A stretch of 64,000 nt of DNA from Plumapathes pennacea (GCA_964036295.1 OZ038469.1:12023591-12087590); one strand, 5' to 3'. Shown: positions 44,699-56,750, counted from the first letter of the stretch. The notes: generated by a model from the sequence alone, not told the origin. Program-made: numbers and translations.

Positions 44699-47600
44699 AT
44701 GGCGGACGAAGAGAGAAGTGAAAGTGTGCAGTTCGACGAAGCACTTCTCTTCAGAGAGTTTGATGCAGAGGTGGCCACCAGAGAGACAAACGTATCGGAA
44801 GAAGTAGAATCTCCTGAACTGAGATCGCTCCAGCGAGAAAACGCACTCTTAAAGGCCGCGTTAGGCAAAATAGTATGTCACAAGTCTGCCAGTTCCACTC
44901 ATGCGGTGAGGACGCCACTTATACAGGCACTGTTTTTCGACAACAACGATTCAAGGAGAAGAAGACAGCAGTTAGAAGAGTTTCTTCAAAGCACATGTTG
45001 TAGCAGTGAAAGCAACGAGGAGCCCTGTTGCTTAGGAAGCGAGAATTTTCAACCCTCCATCTCCGAGTTGAACCTCTCGCGTTCTGTTGTTGTCGACAGT
45101 GACGACCTACTAAGTGAAAACTCGCAAACATCATTTATCAGCTCTGTGCGATATTTTGACATATTTTGTATTGACTGTACTGGCTTTCCTCTCGTTGACT
45201 TCAATCCAGCTGGGACCGATGGCTGGACAATTCCATTTTACGAACAAACGTTTTTTACAGTTCTGCCTTGCAGTGATGATTCTGCCAAGATTAAGATTCG
45301 CCAACGGAAGAAGTGCTTCAATTGTAGCAATGAAGGCCACGACGTGCGAGACTGCCCAGAGCCCCAGAACCAAGCTAAAATTGATGCAAATCGAAGAGAA
45401 TTTGTCAACAAATTCTCTTCACCCTTCAGCAAAGAAGCTAGATACCATGTCGAAAACCAAAAACGCTATGGTCATTTTAAGGCGGGAGTTATAAGTGACA
45501 ATTTAAGGGAAGCTCTTGGCATTTCAGAGAATGAGCTTCCCCTCCACGTGTACCGCATGCGATACTGGGGGTACCCCCCAGCCTACATGCCCAAGTCTGG
45601 GGATCAGCCATCCTTGCTGATATATGACGGACAGGGGAATATTGACAACAGTGTGATGGAGGGGGCAGAGGAGGAGGAGTCAGAGGATGATTCTTCCATT
45701 TTTATCAAGTATCCTGGTTTCAATGTACCAGTACCAGAAGGTGAGATCCAAAGTGCCTCGTACTGTGGTCTAAGCTATAACAGTACACTCACGAGAAAGT
45801 CAAGTGAGGGGTTGGGCCAAGCCCTGTGGATCCCTCTGGATCTGCTACAGATAGCATGGTGTTCAGGGAGGAGGGGGCATACAATCAGAATAAAAAGTGT
45901 ATCAATAGAGAATTATTTTTTATAACAGCACTAGTCTTCCCACATTCTTGTTTGGGTTCAAGGTGATCGTCTGCTTTACTATCCTTCAAACTTAGAACAT
46001 TACGGTCATGAACGTTTTTGTTTACCATGATAATAGTTGCAGTGCTTTAAGTTAATAGCAATGTCTGGTCATCCAAGATGACTAACATTTATCTCTGGTG
46101 GCTGGTTTTCTACATGAAAAATGTGGATTATGAGAAAGAGGAGCAAGAAAGAAAACCTCAAGAAATGTGGGCAATCAATATTATTCCTCGGGTTTAGCTC
46201 CAACATACATAAAACCTAGATTAATTCTCTTTCACTCCCAAGTTCAAAGTGCAGGTTCTCCTAACCATTCAAGAAGAAAATGTGTGAGAGATATGGGGAG
46301 AATTGATACTTCAATCAGCTGTCATCTTGGCAAGCTATCAAAAGCCACCCTCTCCATACTGTAACGATATATCCTTGGTGAGAAATTGAAGGAGAAAATT
46401 GAAGCTGATCACTCTTGGGGGTGAAAGACTGAGCTAAATTTTGAGCACTGTATTTTCTCAGAGTTCAAGTGTACAGGTAACTTCATAATGTGGTGAGAAT
46501 TGAAGGGGGGGCGGAGCTTCTGTTACCAACTGTTGGGCTTATAAGGTGGGGAGGGTCCTTATGACCAGACTTTACTTAATCAAACATGCAGTCACTAATC
46601 ATTGATTCACTCAATATTTGTACCAACATCATCCATACAGGCGTAGTTGACAGAGCAAGGGAACTCGGAATGCCACCTATGCAAGAACACCAACAACTGC
46701 ACAATGTTTTAAACATGTACAAACAGATCAGGAACAGACAGCAGGGAGACTCCAGTGGCAGGAGAGGGCAGCCGCCAAAGAGGAAGTGGAGTGAGCTGGA
46801 CAGACAAGAGCAAGACATGGAGATGGATGATGAAGGTTAGACACCCAATGTACACATTTATGATATGGTATAGCTGCTAAACGTTGAACACTGATTTTTT
46901 TTTTTCTTTATCATTTATATTTACATTGTTCGGTCAACTACGTTTGATTTCCAAGTTGCTGGTTGGGTATACTCAAATGGCATTAAACATCCCTGGGGCT
47001 GTTTGTTTAGAACTGACAGAGAGTTACACTATAGTTGTTCTCAGACCCTCCTAAGTCCCTCTCACTCTGGTTGGATAGGAGGGTCTGGTGATGAGACTGA
47101 GACAGGTGTCTGCTAATGTCATTGTGAAAAAAAAAAAACTCTCCTTGTTGTACCACAGGTGCAGGCTTGCCAACCAAAATTGGTCTACCCCAAACGAAAC
47201 TCAATGGAGGTTACCCACAAAAACGACTAAAATACGACGATAGCAGCAGTGATGGAGGGGGCTATTCCCCTGCCCACCCAGGAGTGGAGTGCGGCAAGGC
47301 GGAGATAGAGCTTCTCAGTCGCTACAGGCGCAGGTCCAAAGAGGACAAAGACCAACCGCCCCTCCCGCAAGGACCCACGGAGACTGGGCACCAGGAGAAA
47401 GCGTCCGCTGGCTCGTCAACCAGTAAACGGCGGCGCAGCAGAGAGGAAGGCGAATTAGTGTCGGATGAAGAGGAAAACGAAGAAGAAGAGGAAGAAGAAG
47501 AGGAGGAGGAGGAAATTCCACAGCGAACTTCAGGATTTTGGTTGAACGAGCCGCTCGCTCAGCTGCTAGAGAGGGAACCGAAACCACGGCCTCCCCCCAG

Positions 47601-47784
47601 GCCCCCTGTGGTGCTCCCGATGGATGCTTTGACTCGTTTCTACACTTCCTGTACAGTGTTACAACAACACGGTTTTCAAGACCGCTTCCTGTGGCTAGAC
47701 CCCGTGTACGGCAACGTGCAGGTGCCCTCGGGAAGATACGACAGAGTCAAGAAGATTCTCGGGAAGAAATCTTCTCGAAGATGA
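44699..47784 (+). CDS. ZCCHC8: Zinc finger CCHC domain-containing protein 8
   Basis: Scaffold of the nuclear exosome targeting (NEXT) complex with MTR4 and RBM7, which feeds promoter-upstream and other unstable nuclear RNAs to the exosome. Three coding exons, 44699-45740, 46641-46835 and 47159-47784, join in frame (1042+195+626 bases) to 620 residues. Residues 41-58 form a short leucine heptad. A zinc knuckle C206-x2-C209-x4-H214-x4-C219 follows. The PSP domain at about 255-310 (FKAGVISDNLREALGI, LPLHVYRMRYWGYPPAY) is diagnostic. The YPGFNVPVPEG segment at the exon 1 end joins VVDRARELGMPPMQ in exon 2. Exon 3 is basic then acidic (RRRSREEGELVSDEEE followed by a poly-Glu run). The start context is AAAGATGGCGG. 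Reading on past 45740 is intron read-through. Confidence 0.93.
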
Positions 47785-50700
47785 AGCGAGCGGCGGGTTT
47801 TCCTGTCGAAAACGTATCCTGAAGTTTGTTTCAGTTTATAGACGCGTAGAGAGACTCAGGGTTCCTCGCTTCGAAGCTCTTGATAAAACCTGAAACCCGT
47901 ACGTGTTGAAAATGTATCCTGCGGTTTGAAGGTGGTGCAGATACGAAAGACTCCAGGTGATCTTGGGCCAGAAGCTCTAGACTATAGAGAAACTGTACAT
48001 GTTCAGAACGCGTCCAGTGGTGACATTCTGTTTATACTGTACGGGGGGGGTACAGACAGGTTTGCACCGGTTTACGGAAACTGGTCAAATTCTTAAAATT
48101 TAGTTCTCATCCTCCGGAAATAGCAGGAAACGGCGTCTCAGAGTGCCAAATCTCAAACTTTTTCCAGAGGAGCATGCCCCCCCCCCCCCCCCCCCGGACC
48201 CCTCTAGAATCTCGCGCCTTTGGTGCTCACACATTTGGAAACCGGTCAGATTTTCTCCTGGAGCCGCCCCTGCTGTAGGATGTTGCGGAGGTTCGAGAGA
48301 CTCTGTAGCGAAGTTCTTATATCTTAGTATTAGACAGCATTTTTCAGTCGAATATTTGTACGCGGAAGAATTACTGGTAGCACACGTGCCAAGACAATAC
48401 GAGAGACTCAAAATTTTAGTGAAAAGCTGCCAAGAGCTGCATTTTAAAACAGCACTCTGGTGTTAGAATCCTGGAGGTACGACCTGTACATGCGGTCGCA
48501 AGTTAGCAGTCTTTAGATGGGCAATATATTTTTATCGTGGTTGTTAGATACCATAATCAAAATAGGGTCAGTTAGAACCAAAATTGAAGAACTTGATAAT
48601 TTGGCTAAGAGGTTGACGAACTGTAGATCTCCACAGGGCGCAGAGGTGTAAAACCTAAATACTGTTTCTACATGAAGGCCACCGCATAACGACTGCATCG
48701 CGGGCTAGCAAAGGCATTCGTGCGCGCGCACGCTCTCTGCAGCCTGTGGAATATCTTTCGAAAGCTTCGTCATCTGGCTTTGTATGTCCGGTTTTTACCT
48801 TGGAATTTGTACGTTTTCTTACAGTAGTTTATTCTTGTACTTTCTTCTTCCAAGAAAAACCCACACTGACATTAAAAATAAAAGCAATCAAAAATATTGC
48901 AACATGGAAACAAATTCTAAAAGTCTAATTTTGACCAGAACGGGCCTTCATAGACGCACAGCCAGAGCACAACAAATACAAAGTCTTTTGTGCCATTTCA
49001 AATCTTGTGTATAGCGCATGTTTCCTTGACTGCCTTTTGTGATAGCGAAAGCCGGATTAAAGATCTGAAAGGAAGTTGATCGATCCTTTTCGGTAAGTAA
49101 CATTTTGGTCGGCGTTCTCAAAGTTTTCGAAAGTTATTTTTACCACAACACACTAGTTTCTCGCTCTCTGATTGGTCGATTAACCGTGGTAAATAAGAGT
49201 CCAGATAACGATGTGACCGCCAGCGTGTCACGTTTTGCAACGAAATACAGCGAAATTTTCTTGTATATTTCTAAATAGTGTGGTAAAAAACAAATTTCCA
49301 CTGGTTTGCCGTGGTGTGGACTCTTATTTACCACGATTTACGCCATCACAAGGTGGAAATTTATTAAATTCCTCTGTCAATATAAACTCTCCTTGTGTTA
49401 TTTAATTTTACATTATTTATCTAAGATATTTCCCCTGCAAGTAGCCGAAACCGCGCACACAAGTACACAAAAAGGAGGAATTACACGGAAAAATACACAA
49501 TACTTAGTTCGGAATGTGAGAAAAGAAAAGTTAACGGCCTGGCATCCGCAAAACTCGCGATACGCTTTAATCCTGAACGTTAAAACTCGTTTCTATAACT
49601 TCAAAATACGAATTTGCTTCAGCTCCAGAAAACTTCCAACTCCGCATTGAAATGGTGTTCGACCACTCAAACGAAAACTTTCAATAGGTGGGCAAATTTT
49701 TCGTCTTTTAGTTTAATTCACTCGGACAGACTAGCAACATGATCCGATATTAAATATTCTCCCATCACTAATGACCATCTTGCCATTACTTATTTTTATA
49801 ATTAAGTATCTCAATTTCAAAACCCGTTTTAAAAACAACTATACGTTTGTGGTAATATCAGTGTCTCTTACAATGGGACAAGGGATTAGTTAAAATTTTA
49901 CCGAAAGGTATAATTATTGAAAGTATATATTTCATTTATGCTTCCTGAGTTATTTTTTTACTTATTATTCGGTTGGGAAAATATATATTTTTATAGTTCG
50001 ACTAATATAGTGCATGTGACTCTTGTCTCGGTGATAGATCGATCGATGTCGCTCGATAACGGAAGTATTTGTTTTATATCGACTATATCGACTTATTCTG
50101 AAATCTTCATTTTCTTTCCCTTAATTTGTTTGGCTCCTGAATGCCGAGTATAGACCTGAACGAAACGCCGCCTCTCTGCAAAATTAAAGAGAATGTTTCT
50201 GAAGCAAACGAAGTCCTTTATAGTATTGTCATTCGAATAAGTCGAATTGACTGTGATTCTAAACTCGTAGTGACAACATGACCACGGTGTGACGAACGGT
50301 GCCGGAACGAAACTCGGATCAGTTTATAGCTGACTTCGTGCCATAACTGATGGCTGCGTGGTTAAAGTCTGAATGCCCACCAAATATACAGTATTTCGTT
50401 ATCTAACAAATTATCGAGAATTCATCCCAAAAAGGGGCGAAAAGCTTGCCCAGCCAAAATTTATCCTGTAAGATAAAGCAACTGCCGACTTCTAACCTTT
50501 GGACACTCTGAATTTCGTTTTCTGCCTGTTACCGCTGTAAGTCTACTTCAATTTATTTTCAAAAGGAATAGATTGTATAACCGAGACTGGAGATAATGGC
50601 CTGCGAACCTTTGCGCGCTGCTAACTGAACCCCAAGGTACTTTTCTACTGCATTAATGTATATTTGCTTTTCTTCCAACGATAGCAAACAGCCGGTTGGT

Positions 50701-51365
50701 TTCAAGTTCATATTTTTGGCACCTTCATTTGTTATGGCAAGCAGTTATCGCTTTTTAAAATGACATGTTTTGGTGTTTCGTTTTAAATTTGCTTTTAAGC
50801 AACAAAGGCTGACATAGTTTTAAAACCCTCGTTTAAAAAAGAAGCTGATATCCCCACTAAGTGTGACAAAAGAATCAGGACAAACAAAGCTTTTCCTCTT
50901 TTCCTTTGGAACAAAAGGAACAGTATTCTCGCTATGGAAAATTTTACAAGATGTACAAAGCACAGTTTGTTATATAACAATCATTTATTCAGTGCAGCAA
51001 TTCTACATGTGTCGCCTGGGCTTGATTAGACTTAGAAACATCCGCACGAAGCAAGCGTTTAATTAACATTAATGGTTTCTTTTAAACAAAATGTGTGAAC
51101 AAAAGAACTACCGAAAACCTTGATTGTAGGGAAGATTAAAATACACCGAAAGTGAAAAACGGCGGGTACTGAAGCCTAGGGGATAATATTTAATTAGAAC
51201 CTGCCCTAAATTTGATTAAAAATAGACAAGTAAAAGGCCAAAACAAGAGACTTTTTTCAAATTTATGAAAGTCGGCCTGTTTTGAAAGAAAAGTATTGTT
51301 ATCGCTTTCTTTGTATCCAGCTGCTGTTGTGGTTTTTGTGGGCCGAATGAAAATCTGTGCTGAAA
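47785..51365. other. Long intergenic region, no recognised gene
   Basis: AT-rich, 3.6 kb. It should contain the ZCCHC8 3' UTR (an AATAAA near 48874 is a distant candidate), a poly(C) run at about 48178-48195 and a foldback at 49185-49335. No ORF here has a recognisable domain. AATAAA on the minus strand at 50994-50999 may serve the RING gene. Confidence 0.55.
49185..49335. repeat. Inverted repeat, 19-bp perfect arms
   Basis: CGTGGTAAATAAGAGTCCA at 49185-49203 is exactly inverted at 49317-49335. A further GTGTGGTAAA / TTTTTACCACA pair lies nearby. Confidence 0.7.
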
Positions 51366-52340
51366 TCAGCGTGTAGCTAAAAAGCGATCTCTAGTCAAAA
51401 CTTGCAGCCACGCATCGAAATTCCCGCGCTGATTTTCTGTGAACCAGTTGCTGGCGTAAGAGGCTGCCAATAACATATGCACATCTTGTGAATAGCCTGC
51501 GTAACCGTGGTAATAGTCGAAGCATCGCTTGACCGCGTTGAAAATGCGATTCCTGTCCACGTAATAAGGTTTATTAAGCAGGTAGCGAGAAATGAAACTC
51601 GCCAACTGGGCTATACTAGAGGGGGAGTAGCCATAAGAGTAGTCGGAATCCCAGTCGGAGTCAAACTCTTCTTCTTCGCTCCTTACTTCAAGTTGATATT
51701 GCATTTCGCGTAGATCTCGTTTAACGCGCAGAACTTCCGTTTCGCTGTCTTTGAGCGCGGATTTAGTTTTCTTCAAATCGATCTCGAGCGCGGTCACCTG
51801 TCGCGTGAGTTCCTCGATGGTGATACCGCTGCCCTTTTTCTTCTTCTTTGCCGCGAGATCTTGTATCACTTGGCATTTTTCATGATGCTCTGGTAGCTCG
51901 AAGCGCTTCACTTGAACACCACACGCGACGCATTGAACAAGAGCGTTGGCACAAGTTTCTAGATGGCTGTCCAGTTTGTCCATCCTCAGAGTCATTCTAC
52001 ATCCGTGCTCCACATTGTCGCATTGCACCGTCAAGCTGTCCACCATTCCCCTGAGAGCCAACACTGGAATTATCTCCATTGTCGTGATCCTGGCTCGGCA
52101 CGATGGACATGTATGCGTGTTTGGTCTCTCCAACCAGATTTTAAGGCACTTTTCACAGAAGGAGTGCCCGCAAGGCGTGATAATGGCTTTCTCGAGGACC
52201 CCGACACAAATGCTGCAGGTGAGATTTTGATCTACATGGCCCACGAAACGGTTCAAGCCGTAACCCATCTCGAGGGTTTGAAAAGACCACGCTTGCTCGA
52301 TGCGCTTCGGCGAATGCTGGTTCAGTTTGAAACGCTCCAA
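51366..52340 (-). CDS. RING and TRAF-type zinc-finger protein (NRDP1-like E3 ligase)
   Basis: Intronless frame of 324 residues. A C3HC4 RING occupies residues 42-81 (C42-x2-C45..C57-G-H59..C62-x2-C65..C78-x2-C81). It is preceded by MGYGLNRFVGHVD, very like the N terminus of RNF41/NRDP1. A TRAF-type zinc finger follows at about 108-155 (CDNVEHGC..HLETC..CVACGVQV..HHEKC). Then come a lysine run, a coiled coil at about 175-220 and an acidic patch (EEEEFDSDWDSD). A C-terminal helical region differs from the NRDP1 USP8-binding domain. Probably an E3 ubiquitin ligase from an expanded invertebrate RING/TRAF group; substrate unknown. The true start may be Met25 (52268), where family similarity begins. 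Confidence 0.82.
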   Translation of the reverse strand: MERFKLNQHSPKRIEQAWSFQTLEMGYGLNRFVGHVDQNLTCSICVGVLEKAIITPCGHSFCEKCLKIWLERPNTHTCPSCRARITTMEIIPVLALRGMVDSLTVQCDNVEHGCRMTLRMDKLDSHLETCANALVQCVACGVQVKRFELPEHHEKCQVIQDLAAKKKKKGSGITIEELTRQVTALEIDLKKTKSALKDSETEVLRVKRDLREMQYQLEVRSEEEEFDSDWDSDYSYGYSPSSIAQLASFISRYLLNKPYYVDRNRIFNAVKRCFDYYHGYAGYSQDVHMLLAASYASNWFTENQRGNFDAWLQVLTRDRFLATR

Positions 52341-52479
52341 TATCGAGACGAAAGAATTAAGCCTGATATAGCCGACTGATCAGCTGGGAGAATGTTTTGA
52401 ACACGTCAGTTGCAACGAACAAAAGATCGCGATTAGCATACGAAAATACACGCCAGCGCACGCGCAAACGACGATTAAA

Positions 52480-52490
52480 TTTGGCGCGAA
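52480..52490 (-). promoter_or_regulatory. E2F-type site upstream of the RING gene
   Basis: TTTGGCGCGAA matches the E2F consensus, about 140 bases before the first ATG. CACACGTGTG lies nearby at about 52502. Confidence 0.4.
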
Positions 52491-53637
52491 TGACAAGCTT
52501 CACACGTGTGTGTATGACACGTGCCCAGCAGCTTTGTTTGAACAGAAAACAAACGTGTCAAATTTAGTTGTAAGATTCACTTTCATGATTTTTAAGTCGG
52601 TATTGCTCAAGAGTTTTAATGTAATATTGGTCTTAGGTTTTGCAAAAATTCAAACCTCTTGCGTTCAGTAATGAGTTATATTTCGTATTGTTTTTTAATT
52701 GTTTTTTTCGTTGAAATAATTGATATACAACTCGGACAAAGAGAAGGTGCTGCATTTTGGTGTATGGCGTAAAAAGCTCCCAGGAGAAAGCTTCGGGAAC
52801 AAAATAGTAACTTTAAAACTGTGAACAAGCACCATAATATTGCTCGGTAGACTGGTGTCGCCGGTATTCTGCTTTCATCGCTTCGATTTCTGTATTGTTC
52901 ACGTGTCTCAAATAATGTGAAATTTGCAATTGCAAATAGTTCGTTTTGTGAAGTGGGTAGAATTCTGAAACCCCATCAACATTAGCCAGCGTGCAGACGT
53001 CCTGTACATTAACACGCGCTACAAAAGAATAACACGGCACCCCCAAAAGTTAGTGTCGTGCCGACTTGTATTCAGAACTAAACCTCTATTTCGTCAGTCC
53101 AAACTTTATTGATGTACTGGACGAGAAGTACTCTCTTCATGGGTAAACTGATCTCCTGCTAACTTTTGGGGATGCCGTGCCATATCTTTTCCTTTCTATT
53201 TGTTAGCGCCTGTAAATGGGATTTAAGGTTCTTTCACCTTTTTACTGCATGTGTTCATGGTCAGGGAGAACGGCAACTTTTTGTATTCCAAATTGCTGTC
53301 TTTCCCGCACAAGCAAATGTGCGCATGTAACATAAAATCACTGTCGATAATTTCAAGCTCCTCGGACGAAAACCAGCTCATGATGACCGTAAATCGCTTT
53401 TTCCCACAAAGCCTGCTGTCTGCTCCCATTGTTTTTAAAAGAACGCCCGCGTTCATTTTAAGCGGTTACTCCACGGATACAATACAACTCCTGCGCTTTT
53501 GCCACTAAAAGTTCTGAGTTTACTATTGTGTCTTGAAAAGCCCATGGGGGAAGGAATACAATGAATAATAGATTTTAATTAGCTTCTATTCATTGCCTGT
53601 CTTTTCAAGCAAGCAAGCGTCCTGCAAAATTAAGTCA

Positions 53638-54434
53638 TTTGACAACTTCGCTCAGCGCGCCACAGCATCAGTTTCGACGAACGGGCAGCACCATGGCATC
53701 CCAAAGTGCTTTCTTTCCAAGTTCGTTCAGTTGGTATGAACAAGAAGCTGACAGCAAAGCAGAGGTTGCGAGGAGGGACTAAAGTGGCAAACAAAGTCGG
53801 GAACGAAGTAAGACGATTAACAGCATTTGGATGGGAAGGAACGCCAAGTCTTCTCAAAGTCGGGAAAGAAGTAAAGCGATTAACAGCATTCGGATGGGAA
53901 GGAACGCAAAGCTTCGAGGACGACGAACGATCAAGGAGTGAGTTTACTTCGCTCAGCAAATCGGGAAATAAGTTAAGCGATTAACAACATTCGGATTGGA
54001 AGGAATGCAAAGCTTCGAGGACGACGAACGATCAAGGAGTGAGTTTACTTCGCTCAGCAAGTCGGGAAAGAAGTAAAGCCATTAACAGAAGTCGGATTCA
54101 ACTCAAGCTCAAGCCTTGACGAAAAGATTGTCCCATACCATCGCTAAAAGGCAGCCAGGTTTAAAAAGAGACAAATAAATCTCGGAGGTTCTTACAGCAC
54201 GTCGGACCGAAAGACTTCATGGGATCGCTCACCGGGGGCGCGCCAAGCCGGAAGCTCTTACAGCAAGTCCGACCGAAAGACTTCATGGGATCGCTCACCG
54301 GGGGTAGACCAGTCCGGAAGCTCTTACAGCAAGTCGGACCGAAAGTCTTCATGGGATCGCTCACCGGGGATAGACCAGTCCGGAAGTTCTTACAGCAAGT
54401 CCGACCGAAAGTCCCGCGGTTATTCAATAAATAA
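53638..54434 (+). other. Unresolved repeat-built candidate gene
   Basis: An ATG in a strong context (CACCATGG, about 53693) opens MASQSAFFPSSFSWYEQEAD before a TAA. Downstream, two near-identical blocks carry TTCGGATGGGAAGGAACGC-type and CAAAGCTTCGAGGACGACGA segments (about 53824-54078). Three and a half 66-base units follow (54190-54415), landmark GGGATCGCTCACCGGGG at 54221, 54287 and 54353. One plus frame of the units reads SSYSKSDRKTSWDRSPG-type 22-residue repeats, ending KSRGYSINNL then TAA; AATAAA follows at 54426. Potential donors (GAA then GTAAGA or GTAAAG) interrupt the first part. It looks like a rapidly evolving, serine/charge-rich lineage gene, but I could not build one coherent model. 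It may be only a minisatellite. Confidence 0.35.
54190..54415. repeat. 66-bp minisatellite
   Basis: Three full units and one partial unit with exact 66-base spacing (22 codons). Because the period is a multiple of three, several frames on both strands stay open. Confidence 0.9.
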
Positions 54435-54654
54435 TTTATAACATGAATTTGAGTTTTGTGTTTTGATTACTTGCCCTCATACACAATTTCATACTGCCAG
54501 CTGTCAGACAATGGTTAATTAACAAATTAACCAAGAATTAAATCTATCGATGAGTAATCAGGAGGTTAATATTTCAAACGAAATCAAACTCTGTCGAAAA
54601 TTTTTTCAATAACAGAGTCTATTAAAAACTACCCTTTTAATTTTGTTTTCAAAA

Positions 54655-55000
54655 GAATTGCTCAATTTTCAATTGAGTAAATATATCAACCTATTTGATT
54701 TATTGACCGATATGCCCGATACATTAACTTATTTGGTTTATTGATCGATTTTTTATTTGCTAAATTTTCAATTGATCGGATATATCAACCTATTGGAATT
54801 ATTGACCGGTTTGTCCATTTCCTAAATTTTCAATTGAATGAACATATCAACCTATTTGATCTATTGACCGATATGCCCGATATATCAACGTATTCGGTTT
54901 ATTGATCGATTTGTTTATTTACTAAATTTTCAATTGAATGGATATATCAACTTATTCGAATTATTGACCGATTTGTCCATCTATTGACGCGTGCGCAGTA
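54655..55000. repeat. 161-bp higher-order AT-rich tandem repeat
   Basis: The landmark TTGACCGATATGCCCGAT ends at 54720 and 54881. Each 161-base unit is a trio of related blocks of the form ATATCAACCTATTTG..TTATTGACCGAT, with AAATTTTCAATTGA spacers. Satellite-like organisation. Confidence 0.8.
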
Positions 55001-55546
55001 GACCGCCAGTAGACACAAAAATTATCTGATCAGAATTCCCTTATTCAGCCAAATAGTACCTTTACTCTTACTGATATAATGCAGTTTCCCGGTGCATTTT
55101 AGGTGACATATTTTACAGTACAACAAACAAGACGTAGCAATGTATAAATAAAGCTTTACTTTTATCTTAGGAAATGAAATGCCATAAAACTGCAATAAAT
55201 TGTATATTCTTTTATAATTGAAAGTACAGTAATTTGCTGTGGAGCAATGTGTATACACAATATCATTTACATTGTATTAAATGGAAATGCCATTTACTAA
55301 ACTGCTGCAAAGTTTCAAAGCCAGAGGTCAACTCTGCTGAAAAAAGGTTGGCTTTGAATTTTCGAGGATCTTGTGACTGGCGGATCAAGAATTCAACGCG
55401 CGCAAAGTATTGTGGATTAAAACGGAACCCGAAACCTACAGTTGTTCGATACATACCTTGAGCGACAGTTTCCACGTTCTAATTGAATGGCAAAGATTCA
55501 AAAAGTTACGACCAAGCATTCTACTTGTTATTAGTTAATTAGTGAC

Positions 55547-55571
55547 GTAGCAAAGATATGACGTAATCGTT
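55547..55571 (+). promoter_or_regulatory. CRE-like pair upstream of the REEP gene
   Basis: GTGACGTAGC and, 14 bases later, ATGACGTAAT resemble ATF/CREB sites. They lie within 30 bases of the first ATG, so they would be in the core promoter or 5' UTR. Confidence 0.35.
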
Positions 55572-55573
55572 TC

Positions 55574-56317
55574 ATGACTGAATACGGGGACCAGAGAAGC
55601 GGACTGAACCGGCTTGTCGCAATGGCTCATCTTGATGACAATACACAAACCGAAACAAAAAGATCCTTCTTGAGTGATATAATGAAGATATTGGACGACT
55701 TCTTAAATACACAAAATTCCGTAACGGCGCTGATGGGAGAGTTGGAAGAGAAGACAAAAGTGACGAAGAGGGTGCAGTTCCTGGCAGTTGTAAGTTTTTT
55801 GTTCTTCTACCTCACACTCGGTCAGGCCGCCGGTTTTCTATCCAAAGTAATCATCCTGGCATTTCCATGCTACGCTTCGGTACGCAGCATAGAGACCGCT
55901 AAAAACTCAGCAGACGAAGTCAAGTGGTTGATGTACTGGATTGTATTTAGTTGTGTGAGTGTTGTCGAAGCTTTTGTATCGTGGGTTCCAACTTATCGCC
56001 TTCTTAAAGTTCTCCTGCTTCTCTGGTGCATGACCCCTGGGAGGCCCAACGGCGCGCATGTTATCTACCACTACCTCATCCGACCGCTTGCCATGAAACA
56101 CAGGGACACCGCCGACACTGCCATCTCTCAAGCGGCGAAGACTATCCGAAGCAAAGTCGAGAGGGTAGCCGACGATTACCGACCAAAGCGGAAGACAGAT
56201 GTGCAGGCAAATATATTGGTCGCAATCAAGCAAATCGGACGACGTCGCGGATTTTCTGACAAAGATTTCGCCGATGACGCTGGAGGCGAAGATATGGTTA
56301 CAAAAGAGATGGACTGA
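55574..56317 (+). CDS. REEP5: Receptor expression-enhancing protein (REEP5/6-like)
   Basis: ER membrane-shaping protein of the TB2/DP1/HVA22 family, which stabilises tubule curvature. Intronless, 247 residues from the first ATG, or 231 from the second (55622, MAHLDD). After an amphipathic N terminus come two hydrophobic hairpins. The first covers about 69-100 (VQFLAVVSFLFFYLTLGQAA..VIILAFPCYAS). The second covers about 118-152 (WLMYWIVFSCVSVVEAFVSW..LLKVLLLLWCMTP). Hallmarks are FPCYASVRSIETAKNSADEV, WLMYWIVF and the GAHVIYHYLIRP end of the domain. The cytosolic tail is basic. AATAAA lies at 56401-56406, only 84 bases past the stop. Assignment among REEP5 and REEP6 is not possible from sequence alone. 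Confidence 0.9.
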   Translation: MTEYGDQRSGLNRLVAMAHLDDNTQTETKRSFLSDIMKILDDFLNTQNSVTALMGELEEKTKVTKRVQFLAVVSFLFFYLTLGQAAGFLSKVIILAFPCYASVRSIETAKNSADEVKWLMYWIVFSCVSVVEAFVSWVPTYRLLKVLLLLWCMTPGRPNGAHVIYHYLIRPLAMKHRDTADTAISQAAKTIRSKVERVADDYRPKRKTDVQANILVAIKQIGRRRGFSDKDFADDAGGEDMVTKEMD

Positions 56318-56400
56318 AATTCAAGTCTGGATTTCACTTCTACTCTTAAAACACAGGAACCAAAGTTTTGTTTCAATCGGAAAGTATAAGCCTTCAGCGC

Positions 56401-56406
56401 AATAAA
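56401..56406 (+). terminator. Poly(A) signal for the REEP gene
   Basis: AATAAA 84 bases after the stop codon. Confidence 0.6.
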
Positions 56407-56557
56407 GGTACAGCTGTGGCACTGTGGCAACCATTTCTATTTTGTAAAAATGCTTCTCTTGCTCTTTTGAAGAAATACAGATCGGCCCGTTCCAAAATCT
56501 ATGAAAAATGGACAAAATATTATCTGAAAAAGGGTCGAAAAGTCTCAAATATATTTT

Positions 56558-56750
56558 TATTTACATTTTGGAGCAATGCTACCTAACACGAACACAGAAA
56601 ACGGCAAATAGAAAGAAACCATAACAGCGCGAAAATTACCGCTGCTTCAAGGTTGGTTAGTTATTAATGCAGTGGGGCGACCGCTGACATAATATAATCA
56701 GACTGCGGGAGGGGGTAACCATCCTTGCGCGGGAATTCGCTTCTCGTTGT
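56558..56750. repeat. 190-bp direct repeat, copy 1
   Basis: Nearly identical to 57172-57363 (about ten differences). It contains GCGCGAAA (E2F half-palindrome TTTCGCGC on the minus strand) at 56627-56634. Confidence 0.9.

Noticed and set aside
45741..45925. C-terminal extension of the ZCCHC8 first ORF
   Set aside because: A good donor (GAAG then GTGAGA) and a matching in-phase exon at 46641 that continues the conserved sequence show it is intron.
54219..54434. FMGSLTGGRPVRK repeat frame as a neuropeptide precursor
   Set aside because: Frame lacks a signal peptide and dibasic-amidation pattern; all frames of a 66-bp repeat stay open.
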